A stretch of DNA of 63,361 bases from DAOTUB01 sp034437455 (GTDB lineage Bacteria; Chloroflexota; Anaerolineae; B4-G1), in assembly GCA_034437455.1 (NCBI GenBank), contig DAOTUB010000007.1, positions 1-63,361 on the forward strand, read 5' to 3'. This document shows, piece by piece, positions 54,956 through 63,303 of the stretch; within the stretch, counting starts at the first letter, position 1, and each line of letters starts with the position of its first letter. The notes beneath the pieces are model-generated. The model did not search any database and was not told the DNA's origin. It worked only from the letters and a program-made list of their open reading frames with translations. The translations under genes were made by a program, and so were the position numbers.

Positions 54956-55474
54956 ATGAACAACATTCAACTCAGACCGCCACAATGGGACGATATGTCG
55001 TTCATCCGCTGGCTATGGAGCGATCCTGAAACGATGGAGTCGATCGGAGGCCCGATTCATCTGACCGACGACCAGGCCCAACGATGGTTTGCGAGGATAA
55101 TAGACCCTGGCAGCCCCACCGATTGTTACCGTTTGATCTTTTGCCAGGAGCGGCCAATCGGAGAGATCAGCTTTCATCGCCTGGATGTGGAGAGCATGAC
55201 GGCCGAGTTGAACGTCAAGATCGCCAGCACAGAACGGGGAAAGGGGTATGCGAGAGAAGCGATGCTCCTCTTCCTCGACTACTTTTTCAACCAATTTGGA
55301 GGGCGCGTCTTGATCGACGACGTTGGGTTGGACAATCACGCGGGTCAGCAAGCGCTTCTTCGATTTGGTTTCGAGCACGATAAGAGCGCGGAAGGAGTGT
55401 TCAGGCTACGGATGACACGGAAACAATATGACAACCTCCGTCATTCGCACGATCGTAACATAGAGAAAGGATAG
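54956..55474 (+). CDS. GNAT N-acetyltransferase
   Basis: About 172 residues. NNIQLRPPQWDDMSFIRWLWSDPETMESIGGPIHLTDDQAQRWFARI is the opening of RimJ/RimL-like acetyltransferases; motif A is VKIASTERGKGYAREAMLLFLDYFF and the C-terminal part VLIDDVGLDNHAGQQALLRFGFEHD. Substrate, protein or amine, is unknown. It follows the GMP synthase gene closely; a TTG at 54938 would overlap that gene by four bases, whereas ATG 54956 starts just before the conserved strand. Confidence 0.8.
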   Translation: MNNIQLRPPQWDDMSFIRWLWSDPETMESIGGPIHLTDDQAQRWFARIIDPGSPTDCYRLIFCQERPIGEISFHRLDVESMTAELNVKIASTERGKGYAREAMLLFLDYFFNQFGGRVLIDDVGLDNHAGQQALLRFGFEHDKSAEGVFRLRMTRKQYDNLRHSHDRNIEKG

Positions 55475-55478
55475 AACG

Positions 55479-56303
55479 ATGAACCAACGTCACACCCGCC
55501 TCGTCCGGGTAGCCGTGGATGACAGCCCACGATGGGGCGTGATCGAGAACGAGCAAGTGTACGCGCTGGACGGCGACCCTTTCACCGCCTGGGAACACGG
55601 CGCTCAAATCAGCCTCCGGGATGACATCCAACTGCTGTCCCCGGTTGTGCCCACCAAAATCATCTGCGTCGGCCTCAACTACCCCGCCCATGCCGACGAG
55701 AGTCGCATGGAAGCGCCATCCGAACCATTGTTGTTCCTCAAGCCGCCCAGCAGCCTCATCGGGCCGGGCGCTCCCATTCTCATGCCGCCCCGATCCCCTA
55801 AAAAGGGAAGCGAAGCGGCACAATCCGAGCGAGTGGATTACGAGGCGGAGATGGCCGTCGTCATCGGACGGCGCTGCCGGAACGTGCGTGCCAAGGAAGC
55901 GTGGGACTACGTACTGGGCGTGACCTGTGGCAACGACGTCACCGCCCGCGACCTACAACGAACGGACGACCAGTGGGCCCGCGCCAAGGGGTTCGACACC
56001 TTCTGCCCGGTGGGGCCGTGGCTCGTGACCGGGTTGAGCGAGGCGGATGTGGCCGATCGGGAGGTCATCTGCCGGGTGAACGGCCAAGTCCGCCAGCGGG
56101 GGCGCACGAGCGAGATGACCTTCTCCTCGGCTGACCTCATCGCCTACGCCTCGTCCATCATGACGCTGGAGCCGTGCGACCTGTTGCTCACGGGTACGCC
56201 GTCCGGTATCGGGCCGCTGGCGGACGGCGACGTGGTCGAGGTGGAAGTGGAGGGGATCGGCGTGTTGAGCAACCCGGTCAAGTCCAGGGAGGCCCAACGG
56301 TGA
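55479..56303 (+). CDS. Fumarylacetoacetate hydrolase family protein
   Basis: 274 residues. ICVGLNYPAHADESRM, FLKPPSSLIGPGAPI, then YEAEMAVVIGRRCRNV (metal Glu ligands), YVLGVTCGNDVTARDLQ, AKGFDTFCPVGPWLV, RVNGQVRQRGRTSEM, LLTGTPSGIGPLADGDVVEVEVEGIGVLSNPV. The metal-binding E-E-D set of the FAH superfamily is present. Members open or hydrolyse beta-diketo acids in aromatic catabolism or act as oxaloacetate decarboxylases. GAAAGGAT precedes the ATG. The next gene starts in an overlap of its last bases. Confidence 0.88.
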   Translation: MNQRHTRLVRVAVDDSPRWGVIENEQVYALDGDPFTAWEHGAQISLRDDIQLLSPVVPTKIICVGLNYPAHADESRMEAPSEPLLFLKPPSSLIGPGAPILMPPRSPKKGSEAAQSERVDYEAEMAVVIGRRCRNVRAKEAWDYVLGVTCGNDVTARDLQRTDDQWARAKGFDTFCPVGPWLVTGLSEADVADREVICRVNGQVRQRGRTSEMTFSSADLIAYASSIMTLEPCDLLLTGTPSGIGPLADGDVVEVEVEGIGVLSNPVKSREAQR

Positions 56304-57328
56304 ACCTGCACGAATTCGCCCGTCGCATGCCCAAGGTCGAGCTGCACGTCCACCTGGAGGGCAGCATCCGTCCGGTCACGCTGCTCCGGCTGGCCGAGCG
56401 TAACGACGTCAGCCTGCCAGCCCAGGACGTGGACGAGTTGCAAGGGTTTTATCGCTTTCGCGACTTTTGCCATTTCGTGGAAATCTACGAGACCATCATC
56501 AATTGCCTGCGCACACCCGATGACTATCGCCTGATCGCCTACGAGTTTGGCAGCGACTGCGCCCGCCAGCACATCCGCTATGCCGAGGCGACCTTTACCG
56601 TCGTCTCGAACCAACGAGACACCGGCCTGCCCTGGCAGACGATCCTGGAAGAGCTGAACGCCGGGCGAGCGCAGGCTCGCGCCGAGTTCGGTGTGGATTG
56701 GGGCTGGGTGTTCGACATCAGCCGCAACTATCCCGAGACACAGGATCAAGTGGTCGAGATCGCGCTGACCGCGAGAGATCGAGGCGTCGTGGCGCTGGGG
56801 CTAGGCGGCTCCGAGGCTGAGTTTCCCCCGGAACTGTTCGTGCGAGCCTTCGAGCGGGCGCGTCAGGCCGGTCTGCCCCGCGTCCCCCACGCTGGCGAGA
56901 CAGCGGGGCCGGAGAGCATCTGGACAGCGCTCGACCGATTGCACGCCGATCGTCTGGGGCACGGCATCCGCTGCGCGGAGGATCCCACATTGGTGGAGCA
57001 TCTGCGCGAGCGCCAGATTCCGCTAGAGGTCTGCCCCACCAGCAACATCTGTCTGGGCGTCTACCCCGATTACGCCGCACACCCGCTGCGCCGGCTGTGG
57101 GACGCGGGGCTGCTGGTCACCGTCGGCTCAGACGACCCGCCGATGTTCGGCGTCGACCTGAACCACGAGTACGAGGTGCTGGTGGCTCACTTTGGCTTTA
57201 GCGCCGACGAACTGGAGCAAATGAGCCTGAACGGGCTACGAGCCAGTTTTTTTCTCAGAGCGACAAAGCGCGGCTGGAGAGCGAGTTTCGCTCCGAGTTT
57301 GCTCGATTGCGGAAGGAGTTGCAGGTAA
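56300..57328 (+). CDS. add: Adenosine deaminase with frameshifted C-terminus
   Basis: Deaminates adenosine to inosine for purine salvage. GTG 56300 gives MPKVELHVHLEGSIRPVTLLRLA with the first zinc ligands; SRNYPETQ, LGLGGSEAEFPPE, PHAGETAGPESIW, RLGHGIRCAEDPTL, CPTSNICLGVYPDY, VGSDDPPMFGVDLN follow. The catalytic core is complete. After ASFF the frame leaves the family pattern; one extra T in the T7 run at 57248-57254 would give SQSDKARLESEFRSEFARL and a stop at 57342, three bases before the next gene. So the last 20-odd residues shown here are out of frame. Start overlaps the FAH gene by four bases. Confidence 0.88.
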   Translation: MNLHEFARRMPKVELHVHLEGSIRPVTLLRLAERNDVSLPAQDVDELQGFYRFRDFCHFVEIYETIINCLRTPDDYRLIAYEFGSDCARQHIRYAEATFTVVSNQRDTGLPWQTILEELNAGRAQARAEFGVDWGWVFDISRNYPETQDQVVEIALTARDRGVVALGLGGSEAEFPPELFVRAFERARQAGLPRVPHAGETAGPESIWTALDRLHADRLGHGIRCAEDPTLVEHLRERQIPLEVCPTSNICLGVYPDYAAHPLRRLWDAGLLVTVGSDDPPMFGVDLNHEYEVLVAHFGFSADELEQMSLNGLRASFFLRATKRGWRASFAPSLLDCGRSCR

Positions 57329-57344
57329 CCGCTGACGGCTGATC

Positions 57345-59096
57345 ATGCCAGATTATACCCGTTTCGTGCGCAAAAATCTGCATCGGTTCAAGCAGGTCGA
57401 ACCGTTCCTGCCTTTCGCCAATCCCACGTTTGAAAACCCGAACTTTCAGAATACCTCCTCCCGGGTGCTGATCGTCAGACTCTCCCCTTTCCGGGATGTG
57501 GATCGTTCCATCCCCCATCTCTTTCTCTTCCAGGAGGTTCGGCGGGCGCTGCCGGACAGTTTCATTGACCTCGCCTTCTTTCCGTCTACCGAGCAGAGGG
57601 AATTGTTCGAGCAAGAGGACATTCCTTACCTCATCGGCGTTCAATCATTGCGCTCCGCCGATGAATTTGACCTGATCCTGATCTCCAACGCCTACACACT
57701 TGAATTGATCAACCTGCCTTACCTGCTGATCCGTTCTGGGTTTCCGCTCTTTTCCAGCCAGCGCGGGTCAGAGTGGCCGATCCTGATCCTCGGCGGCTCG
57801 AACGCCCTGGCCGTCCAATCCATCATCTGCGAGGATGGCGACAGCCTGGTGGATGGCATCTTTTTCGGCGAGGGAGAGGGATGGGTTGGCGACCTGGCGC
57901 GCTTCTTGCAACGTAATCCCAGAATGGACAAGAAAGAGTTGCTGGAGCAAGCGGCGCGGGAAACGACGGGATTCTGGGCCACGGGATCGCTGCGTCCCGT
58001 TCAAAAAGCTGTCCTCCACGCGCCGGAGGCGAGCCTCTTGCCGGTGGAGTATCCCATCTTGAACAGCCCAGAGGTGCACGAGGCCAATCTCCAGATCAGC
58101 TATGGCTGCCCCGCATTCTGCTCGTTTTGCTTCGAGGGCTACGACCGCAAGCCGTATCGCGAGCTTTCCTCGTCCGACATCCTCTCCGCTGCCCGTCGGA
58201 TCAAGCAAGCGCAGGGGAACGAGGAACTGAACTTGTACAGCTTTAATTTCAACACCCATCAGGACATTTTGGACATAATCCTGAAGCTGCATCGGCTTTT
58301 TGAGCGGGTAAGCCTCAAAAGCCAGCGACTGGATATTCTACAGCATGCGGGCATTCTGTTGGAAGCCGAAGTCGAGGCGGACAAACGGAACTTTACCCTG
58401 GGCATCGAGGGCATCAGCGAGCGACAGCGGGCCTGGCTGCACAAGAGCCTATCTATGAAAGAGATCGCATCCCTGCTGAACCGTCTCCTGGAGCTTAAGA
58501 TTCGCCGGATCAAGCTGTTTTACATTTTGACCGGCCACGAGACCGACGAGGATTTTAAAGCGTTTCGGCGTTTCGTGAAATGGCTCAAAAAGACCCGCCG
58601 CTCCAAGAAACGGCGCGCGCGGGTGATCTTTAGCTTTGGATTGCTGATTCGCATGCCCTTTACGCCGCTGCGCTACGATCGGCTCCTGCTCGACGAGCGA
58701 GCGTGGCGGCTGCTGATTGGGCAGGCCAAGTCGGCCTGTGAGACGAACGGGTTCGAGTTTCGTCTTGCCTTCGACTGGCCTACTTATTGCGTCACCCAGG
58801 TGTTGGCCCTGGGCGGATACTGGTTGATCGAACCGATCGTCGCCCTGGCCCAGAAAGGATATTATTTCGACATCACACTGCCGCCGACGTATTGGGACGA
58901 ACTTGAGGAATGGATGAGACGTTCAGGCCACTGGAACGGCGCTTTCCTGGGCGAAAAGGGACCAGACTATTCCTTCGCGCTGAAGTTTGTCGAATCGGAC
59001 GTCTCGTCCGATTTCCTGTACCGCCAGTATCAGGAAGCTCAAGTGGGTGAGGACAACGGCTACTGCCTGGGGAACCGCGAGCAGCCCGGTCGCTGA
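57345..59096 (+). CDS. B12-binding-like radical SAM protein, N-terminal and catalytic part
   Basis: 583 residues to the TGA at 59094. The N-terminal region (about 45-200: LIVRLSPFRDVDRSIPHLFLFQEVRR, LILGGSNALAVQS) resembles the cobalamin-binding-type domain of TIGR03960-like proteins. The radical SAM cluster is C255-x3-C259-x2-C262 in SYGCPAFCSFCFEGYDRKPYRELS. Then TLGIEGISERQRAWLHKSL, FYILTGHETDEDFKAFRRF. The frame ends CLGNREQPGR at the TGA; reading through gives LGCGACLDEEQRRAI, i.e. C-x2-C-x2-C with TGA at the first Cys. Homologs modify or act near RNA/ribosome genes; function unknown. ATG 57345 is three bases after the restored end of add. Confidence 0.83.
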   Translation: MPDYTRFVRKNLHRFKQVEPFLPFANPTFENPNFQNTSSRVLIVRLSPFRDVDRSIPHLFLFQEVRRALPDSFIDLAFFPSTEQRELFEQEDIPYLIGVQSLRSADEFDLILISNAYTLELINLPYLLIRSGFPLFSSQRGSEWPILILGGSNALAVQSIICEDGDSLVDGIFFGEGEGWVGDLARFLQRNPRMDKKELLEQAARETTGFWATGSLRPVQKAVLHAPEASLLPVEYPILNSPEVHEANLQISYGCPAFCSFCFEGYDRKPYRELSSSDILSAARRIKQAQGNEELNLYSFNFNTHQDILDIILKLHRLFERVSLKSQRLDILQHAGILLEAEVEADKRNFTLGIEGISERQRAWLHKSLSMKEIASLLNRLLELKIRRIKLFYILTGHETDEDFKAFRRFVKWLKKTRRSKKRRARVIFSFGLLIRMPFTPLRYDRLLLDERAWRLLIGQAKSACETNGFEFRLAFDWPTYCVTQVLALGGYWLIEPIVALAQKGYYFDITLPPTYWDELEEWMRRSGHWNGAFLGEKGPDYSFALKFVESDVSSDFLYRQYQEAQVGEDNGYCLGNREQPGR

Positions 59097-59189
59097 CTGG
59101 GATGTGGCGCCTGCCTTGATGAGGAGCAGAGACGGGCGATCACGCACCATCAGATCCACCAGCCAGACGCCAGGCGCTATCTGAAACAG

Positions 59190-59876
59190 TTGAGGAAAGT
59201 TGTAACCCGCAAGCGACGGCGGCAACCGGTATACTTTTTGCTGCGTCTGGCTCCGTCGCTGACCGGAACGCTGCCCGAGTTTCTCAACGCCTTTGTCTTT
59301 AGAGAGATCCTCACCCGCTATCCTGAGTTGGTAGACAATCTGTTGGGCGTGCGAGAGAGCTTGTTCACCGTCGGTCCCAATGCCGAACAGTTTCCTCTGA
59401 TGAGCGGAGAGACTGTCTTCGCTCTGAAAGCCTGGGACGTTGAAATGTTAGAAACCGGGTTTTGCCGCTTCGGGCGAAGAAGCACCTTCGCTTATGGAAA
59501 AAGCCCGGTTCCTGAGTTCGAGATCGTGGGGCCAGCCGAGGGATTTACTCGCGGCGCGTTCACCCGGCTGCACCTGGACATCCATCTATCGGACGAGTTC
59601 TTTTCCGAACCGAGAGCCAGGCTGGAGCAATATCTGCGAGCTGAATACCTGCCCTATAACTTGCGGCGGGAGGATGGCCGTTATCGCTTCGACCTGCCCC
59701 GCAAGGCGCTCAAAAAGAAGATTCTGTTCGCCGGTTTTTTCGAGACCCGGCCAGATGGTTTTCTTGCCAGCCTGGACGTGGGGCCCAAGTTCAGCCTGAC
59801 AGCGTTTTTGCATACGTTCAGCGAGGAGTATCTATCTCGCCACGCGCAGGCGCGGGTCTCGGCGATCGAGTGGTAG
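59190..59876 (+). CDS. DUF2344-like C-terminal part of the radical SAM protein, same frame as 57345
   Basis: This frame is continuous with the upstream gene except for the TGA at 59094-59096: from 59097 it reads LGCGACLDEEQRRAITHHQI, then QLRKVVTRKRRRQPVYFLLRLAPSLTGTLPEFLNAFVF, VGPNAEQFPLMSGETVFALKAW, FTRLHLDIHLSDEFFSEP and AFLHTFSEEYLSRHA. Such a C-terminal region matches the TIGR03936/DUF2344 radical-SAM-associated domain usually fused to or next to the catalytic part. No start codon with a ribosome-binding site exists near 59097 (TTG 59190 is the first weak one). Complete gene would be 57345-59876, about 843 residues. Confidence 0.7.
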   Translation: MRKVVTRKRRRQPVYFLLRLAPSLTGTLPEFLNAFVFREILTRYPELVDNLLGVRESLFTVGPNAEQFPLMSGETVFALKAWDVEMLETGFCRFGRRSTFAYGKSPVPEFEIVGPAEGFTRGAFTRLHLDIHLSDEFFSEPRARLEQYLRAEYLPYNLRREDGRYRFDLPRKALKKKILFAGFFETRPDGFLASLDVGPKFSLTAFLHTFSEEYLSRHAQARVSAIEW

Positions 59877-59883
59877 CGTCCAT

Positions 59884-60516
59884 CTAGCGCAGCATGGATA
59901 GCCACGGGTTGTGGGATTTCTCGTACCCCACCGTCGTCTTTGGTCCGTGACCGGAATAGACCACCGTCTCGTCCGGCAGCGCAAAAATCACCTCGCGGAT
60001 CGAGCGCGCCAGCGTGTCCCAATCGCCGCCGGGCAGGTCAGTGCGCCCTATCCCGCTCGCAAAGAGCACGTCCCCATCAAAAAGCACGCCCACGTCGGCC
60101 TCGTAAAAAGCGACGTGTCCGGGCGAGTGTCCGGGGACATAGAGCACCTGGAAGCGGAGCTTTCCCACCTCCAAAACCTGCCCTGTCTCCAACTCGATAT
60201 CGGGCAGCGGGCAGGACGGCATGCTGAACCCGAACCAGGAGGCGCCGCCGTCCTTCTGTAAGAGCGGAATCGCGTCCGGGTGGGCGGCCAATTTCCCGCC
60301 GGTCCCTTTGACCACGTCGGCAGCGCCGGCGATGTGATCCATGTGGGCGTGCGTGAGAAGCACGTAGCGGATGTCGAGGCCGTCCCGCTCGACGGTGCGC
60401 AGGATGCGGTCGCCGTCGCCTCCGGGGTCAATCACGACGCCCTGCTTCGTCTCCTCACAGCCGACGATGTAACAGTTCGTCTGGATCATTCCTACTTGCA
60501 TGGCGCGAAGGATCAT
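59884..60516 (-). CDS. MBL-fold hydrolase, glyoxalase II-like
   Basis: 210 residues. MILRAMQVGMIQTNCYIVGCEETKQGVVIDPGGD is the glyoxalase II/YcbL opening, then the metal motif LLTHAHMDHIAGAADV, LYVPGHSPGHVAFYEADVGVLFDGDVLFASGIGRTDLPGG and VYSGHGPKTTVGYEKSHNPWL: all seven metal ligands expected for the class. Hydrolyses thioesters such as lactoyl-glutathione or bacillithiol analogues. ATG 60516 follows GAGGAGAA on the minus strand; a longer frame exists upstream without homology. Convergent with the radical SAM gene, eight bases apart. Confidence 0.92.
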   Translation of the reverse strand: MILRAMQVGMIQTNCYIVGCEETKQGVVIDPGGDGDRILRTVERDGLDIRYVLLTHAHMDHIAGAADVVKGTGGKLAAHPDAIPLLQKDGGASWFGFSMPSCPLPDIELETGQVLEVGKLRFQVLYVPGHSPGHVAFYEADVGVLFDGDVLFASGIGRTDLPGGDWDTLARSIREVIFALPDETVVYSGHGPKTTVGYEKSHNPWLSMLR

Positions 60517-60542
60517 GGTTGTTCTCCTCGGTGATACATTAC

Positions 60543-61277
60543 TCACATTGCTGTAGCGGGAGCGGCACATTGAGCCGCAGCCCGAGTATACAAAATCGCG
60601 TTTCCCCGTTTGCCTACCGGCACGAGCGCGCCCATTTTGCGCAGACAGTAAGCCATCTTTTGCGCCGCCCGTCTGCGCAGGCCGATAACGTCGGCCAGAT
60701 TGGCCGTGGTGAATGGCCCGGCCAGATCGGGAGGGACGAGCGCGCCCATGTCCGCGGGCGTCTCGAAAAGCCGCCGCTCCATCACCTGCAACAGTCGGCG
60801 CTCCTGTATGACCCATCCTCCCCGCCGCCAGCGCCGCCGCCCATCGTAGCGACGGATTTGTTCCTCCTGGATAAGCAGCACCTCCACGGCAAAGTTGGGG
60901 TTCGAGAGCAGTTTTGGAAAGCTCACCAGTTCTTCAAAGACGCCCTCATACGTCCCGTGTTTGGGCGATTTACGGCGGCGTGATTGGCCGCGCTTATTCT
61001 GGGGTAATTTGACCAGCCACTTGTCCTGCGCAATTGGATACACCAGCCGCACCGAATGGTCGTCCACGAGCGTGAACAATTTCCGCTTTATGGCCGCAAA
61101 ATTCCCCGTCTGAATCTCGACCAACAAGTCGCCGCGGACAATGTCCACAATAAACCCATCCACCGAAACCTCGAGCCGATCGCCCGGCTGAGCGTACCAG
61201 GTTTTCAGAGCGGCGTGCAGAGGGCTTTCATTCAACATACCGATCTGGGAGGCCAAGTCTTGCGATTGAACAGGCAT
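60543..61277 (-). CDS. Hypothetical protein with PD-(D/E)xK-like and winged-helix parts
   Basis: 244 residues. DGFIVDIVRGDLLVEIQTGNFAAIKRKLFTLVDDHSVRLVYPIAQDKWLVKL (about 40-90) has the spacing of a nuclease-type D...ExQ...K core, as in small restriction-like proteins. The C-terminal half is basic and helical (RRRKSPKHGTYEGVFEELV, LADVIGLRRRAAQKMAYCLRKMGALV), a likely winged helix. No ribosome-binding site precedes the ATG; TATAAT lies about 40 bases upstream. The nuclease idea is structural inference only. Flanked by MBL and methyltransferase genes on the same strand. Confidence 0.62.
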   Translation of the reverse strand: MPVQSQDLASQIGMLNESPLHAALKTWYAQPGDRLEVSVDGFIVDIVRGDLLVEIQTGNFAAIKRKLFTLVDDHSVRLVYPIAQDKWLVKLPQNKRGQSRRRKSPKHGTYEGVFEELVSFPKLLSNPNFAVEVLLIQEEQIRRYDGRRRWRRGGWVIQERRLLQVMERRLFETPADMGALVPPDLAGPFTTANLADVIGLRRRAAQKMAYCLRKMGALVPVGKRGNAILYTRAAAQCAAPATAM

Positions 61278-61322
61278 AATTGTGAATTACGGTAACAAGT
61301 CAGGTCCAAAGCGATTATACCC

Positions 61323-62060
61323 TCAACTCGCCGGATTGGAAAGTACGATGTCGGCGACCGTGACATACTCTCCCACCAGGTGCACGCGCATCTGGCGAGA
61401 CATGACGCGCTCCAGCAGACAGGCCAGCCGGAACAGAACCTCGTTGAAAGCCAGGTACGTGGGATCGCCGATGAAGCGCAGCGAAACCCGTTCCAGGCCG
61501 GCAGCCTGCGCCAGCCGCTCGATCTGTGCGGGCGTGTTGGCGCGGTAGAAGGCGGGAAACGTATCCGCCTCGGCGCGCCCGTAGATACGATCCACCAGCC
61601 GCCCCCGCGTCCAACGCAGTGCGTGGTTGAGCATCGGCAGCGGGTGCCACATGTTCGGCGTGAGAAAGATAAAACGACCACGGGACGCAAGCACGCGGGC
61701 TACTTCGGCGAACACGCGGGCCGGGTCCGCGAGGTGCTCCAGCACCCAAGAGCAGCAGACCAGATCAAAGACATCGTCGGGATAGGGGAGCGCCTCCGCC
61801 AGCCCGTTCGATCGCACCAGCGCCGGCGCGCGATGCTCTCGCAGCGACTTCAAGTCAGGGTCAAGCCCGACGACAATGCCAGCCTGTGGATGCAGCCGCT
61901 CCATCACTCCACCCCGCCCGCAGCCCAGATCGAGCACGCGCGCGCCCGGTGTCAGATGAGCGGCCACCGACGCCTGGTAGACGTGGCTGCTGGGCTGCCA
62001 GTCGGCGCGCATCTCGGCGTAGCGTCGGCGATAGGTCTCCTGATGCTCGAGTGATAACAT
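61323..62060 (-). CDS. Class I SAM methyltransferase (UbiE-like)
   Basis: About 245 residues. Motif I ARVLDLGCGRGGVMERLHPQAGIVVGLDPD (about 40-70), LAEALPYPDDVFDLVCCSWVLEHLADPARVFAEVARVL and GRFIFLTPNMWHPLPML. This fits SAM-dependent methyltransferases of the ubiquinone/menaquinone and small-molecule type; substrate unknown. The ATG at 62060 is nine bases from a TATAAT box with no ribosome-binding site, so a leaderless mRNA is likely. The gene at 60543 follows it on the same strand. Confidence 0.85.
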   Translation of the reverse strand: MLSLEHQETYRRRYAEMRADWQPSSHVYQASVAAHLTPGARVLDLGCGRGGVMERLHPQAGIVVGLDPDLKSLREHRAPALVRSNGLAEALPYPDDVFDLVCCSWVLEHLADPARVFAEVARVLASRGRFIFLTPNMWHPLPMLNHALRWTRGRLVDRIYGRAEADTFPAFYRANTPAQIERLAQAAGLERVSLRFIGDPTYLAFNEVLFRLACLLERVMSRQMRVHLVGEYVTVADIVLSNPAS

Positions 62061-62069
62061 GTCTACCAA

Positions 62070-62098
62070 ATTATAACCCGCCTCTGCATCACGGGCAA
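62070..62098 (-). promoter_or_regulatory. Promoter of a probably leaderless transcript
   Basis: Minus strand TTGCCC (62098-62093), 17-bp spacer, TATAAT (62075-62070); the ATG of the methyltransferase gene starts nine bases later, close to the expected transcription start. Confidence 0.6.
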
Positions 62099-62409
62099 GC
62101 TGAGAGCCTTCCGGGATTCCGCAACAAGTCTCAATTGGGGAACATCAGATATGAGGGTCAATCCAGTGAGGTCTCCTAGATATTCGGGATCAGAAACTCA
62201 GTCTCTGGGTTGAGCGAGTTTTCTGCGAGCCATAAGGAGCAGAACAAACGCAACAAGTCGCGGCTGGGTCGTGTGGCATACGGCCAGGGGAGACTTGGGA
62301 ACAGCAAAAGGGGCACAGGAGGCAAGCGAGGGCATCTATTCAGCCACCAGGCGCGGGGACGACAGAGAAAAGGGAGGGGCTATGCAGTTCAGAGGTTGGG
62401 GCGAACAGG
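62099..62409. other. Gap without a recognisable gene
   Basis: About 310 bases. Short open frames on the plus strand (for example 62210-62452) are rich in Gly, Arg and Lys, lack start signals and look random. The stretch borders the IS remnant and probably contains its degraded end; I could not find a clear terminal inverted repeat. Confidence 0.5.
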
Positions 62410-63260
62410 TCAGACCACGTCGCCCCGTGAGTCAGGTGTTGGCGGAGAGTGAGCAGCAGCCAGAGTAGCTTCCCAGACGAAACGAGCGACGTTGAGAGAG
62501 GAGGTCAGGATGTCAGCCAAGAGGGAAGCCTTGGCACTGTTGGGTTTGCCATACCAGGGAGAGCGTTTGACGCCCCGACGGGATTGGTCGGCGTTGCGAG
62601 CTTCAGCATAGCTCTGTCTCCCGATGCGCACGCCAGCGGCGTCCAGGTAGCAGAATCGACTTTCAGGTCACGAGCCAGGCGGATGTCGCCGTTGGGGAAA
62701 GAGAGGTTGACGGTGATGACACATCCCAAGGGGTGTTCTGGGTCGCGGTAGGGACAGGTGGAGAGGGATCGCATCTCGGGACTGGGAAGGGGGTCAGGAA
62801 CAACGTCGGGTTGGGAGCGGTGGAGGCAGACCCATTTGCTGTCCCGGCGCTGGTAATCGTGGCCGTTGAAATAGGGGCGATAGCCGTGCAAGCAGAGAGG
62901 ATGGTCTTGGGCATCGTAACCGCGTTTCAGACAGGTGAGAGGATTTTCATCTTCGGTGTGGCGCCGGGGAACCATGGTGCGCAGCGCTTTCAGGTCGTCG
63001 TGGATGAAGCGCAGGATGTCGTCGAAGCCCTCACCGGCATCGCCAACGATCTCGCCCATGTCGAGGTCAGAGAAGCGAGCTTGGATGTCCTTGAGGCCCG
63101 GGATGGTCTGCAGGTGGTCATTGCGATTAGCAGAGACGAAAGGGAGGGAGGGAGGAGGACCAAATTGGACGCAGACAAACGCGGCTGGCCCATTCAGATC
63201 GAATGAGTGTACAATCAATACTGTCCGGATACCCATAGTGTACCTTAACAAAAACCACAT
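62410..63260 (-). pseudogene. Degenerate IS transposase
   Basis: Minus strand. Frame 62505-63260 reads DLDMGEIVGDAGEGFDDILRFIHDDLKALR, RRHTEDENPLTCLKRGYDAQDHPLCLHGY, CPYRDPEHPLGCVITVNLSFPNGDIRLARDLKVDS, then loses the pattern near 62631. A second frame (62410-62631) supplies RQSYAEARNADQSRRGVKRSPWYG and ADILTSSLNVARFVWEATLAA, the expected transposase C-terminus. A frameshift therefore splits it, and the N-terminal part is missing upstream of about 63240. The exact IS family is uncertain; GDAGEG and the EARN motif suggest a DDE type with a metal-binding CPYRD segment. It is not active. Confidence 0.65.
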
Positions 63261-63303
63261 GCTCTGGTAACATTGCTGCGACTCTATTTCGCAGGAGGCA
63301 GCA

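Noticed and set aside
59094..59140. Confident selenocysteine call
   Set aside because: The UxxC context is suggestive but I could not find a well-formed SECIS with an apical GGU-type loop, and selenocysteine genes cannot be checked here.
27935..59876. Genome-wide TGA recoding to a sense codon
   Set aside because: Many intact genes here end with TGA at the expected place (for example moaC, moaD, moaE, moeA, thrC-region genes), so the two internal TGAs are local events.
62210..62452. Plus-strand open frame of 80 codons
   Set aside because: Low-complexity Gly/Arg/Lys composition, no start signal, lies at the edge of an IS remnant.
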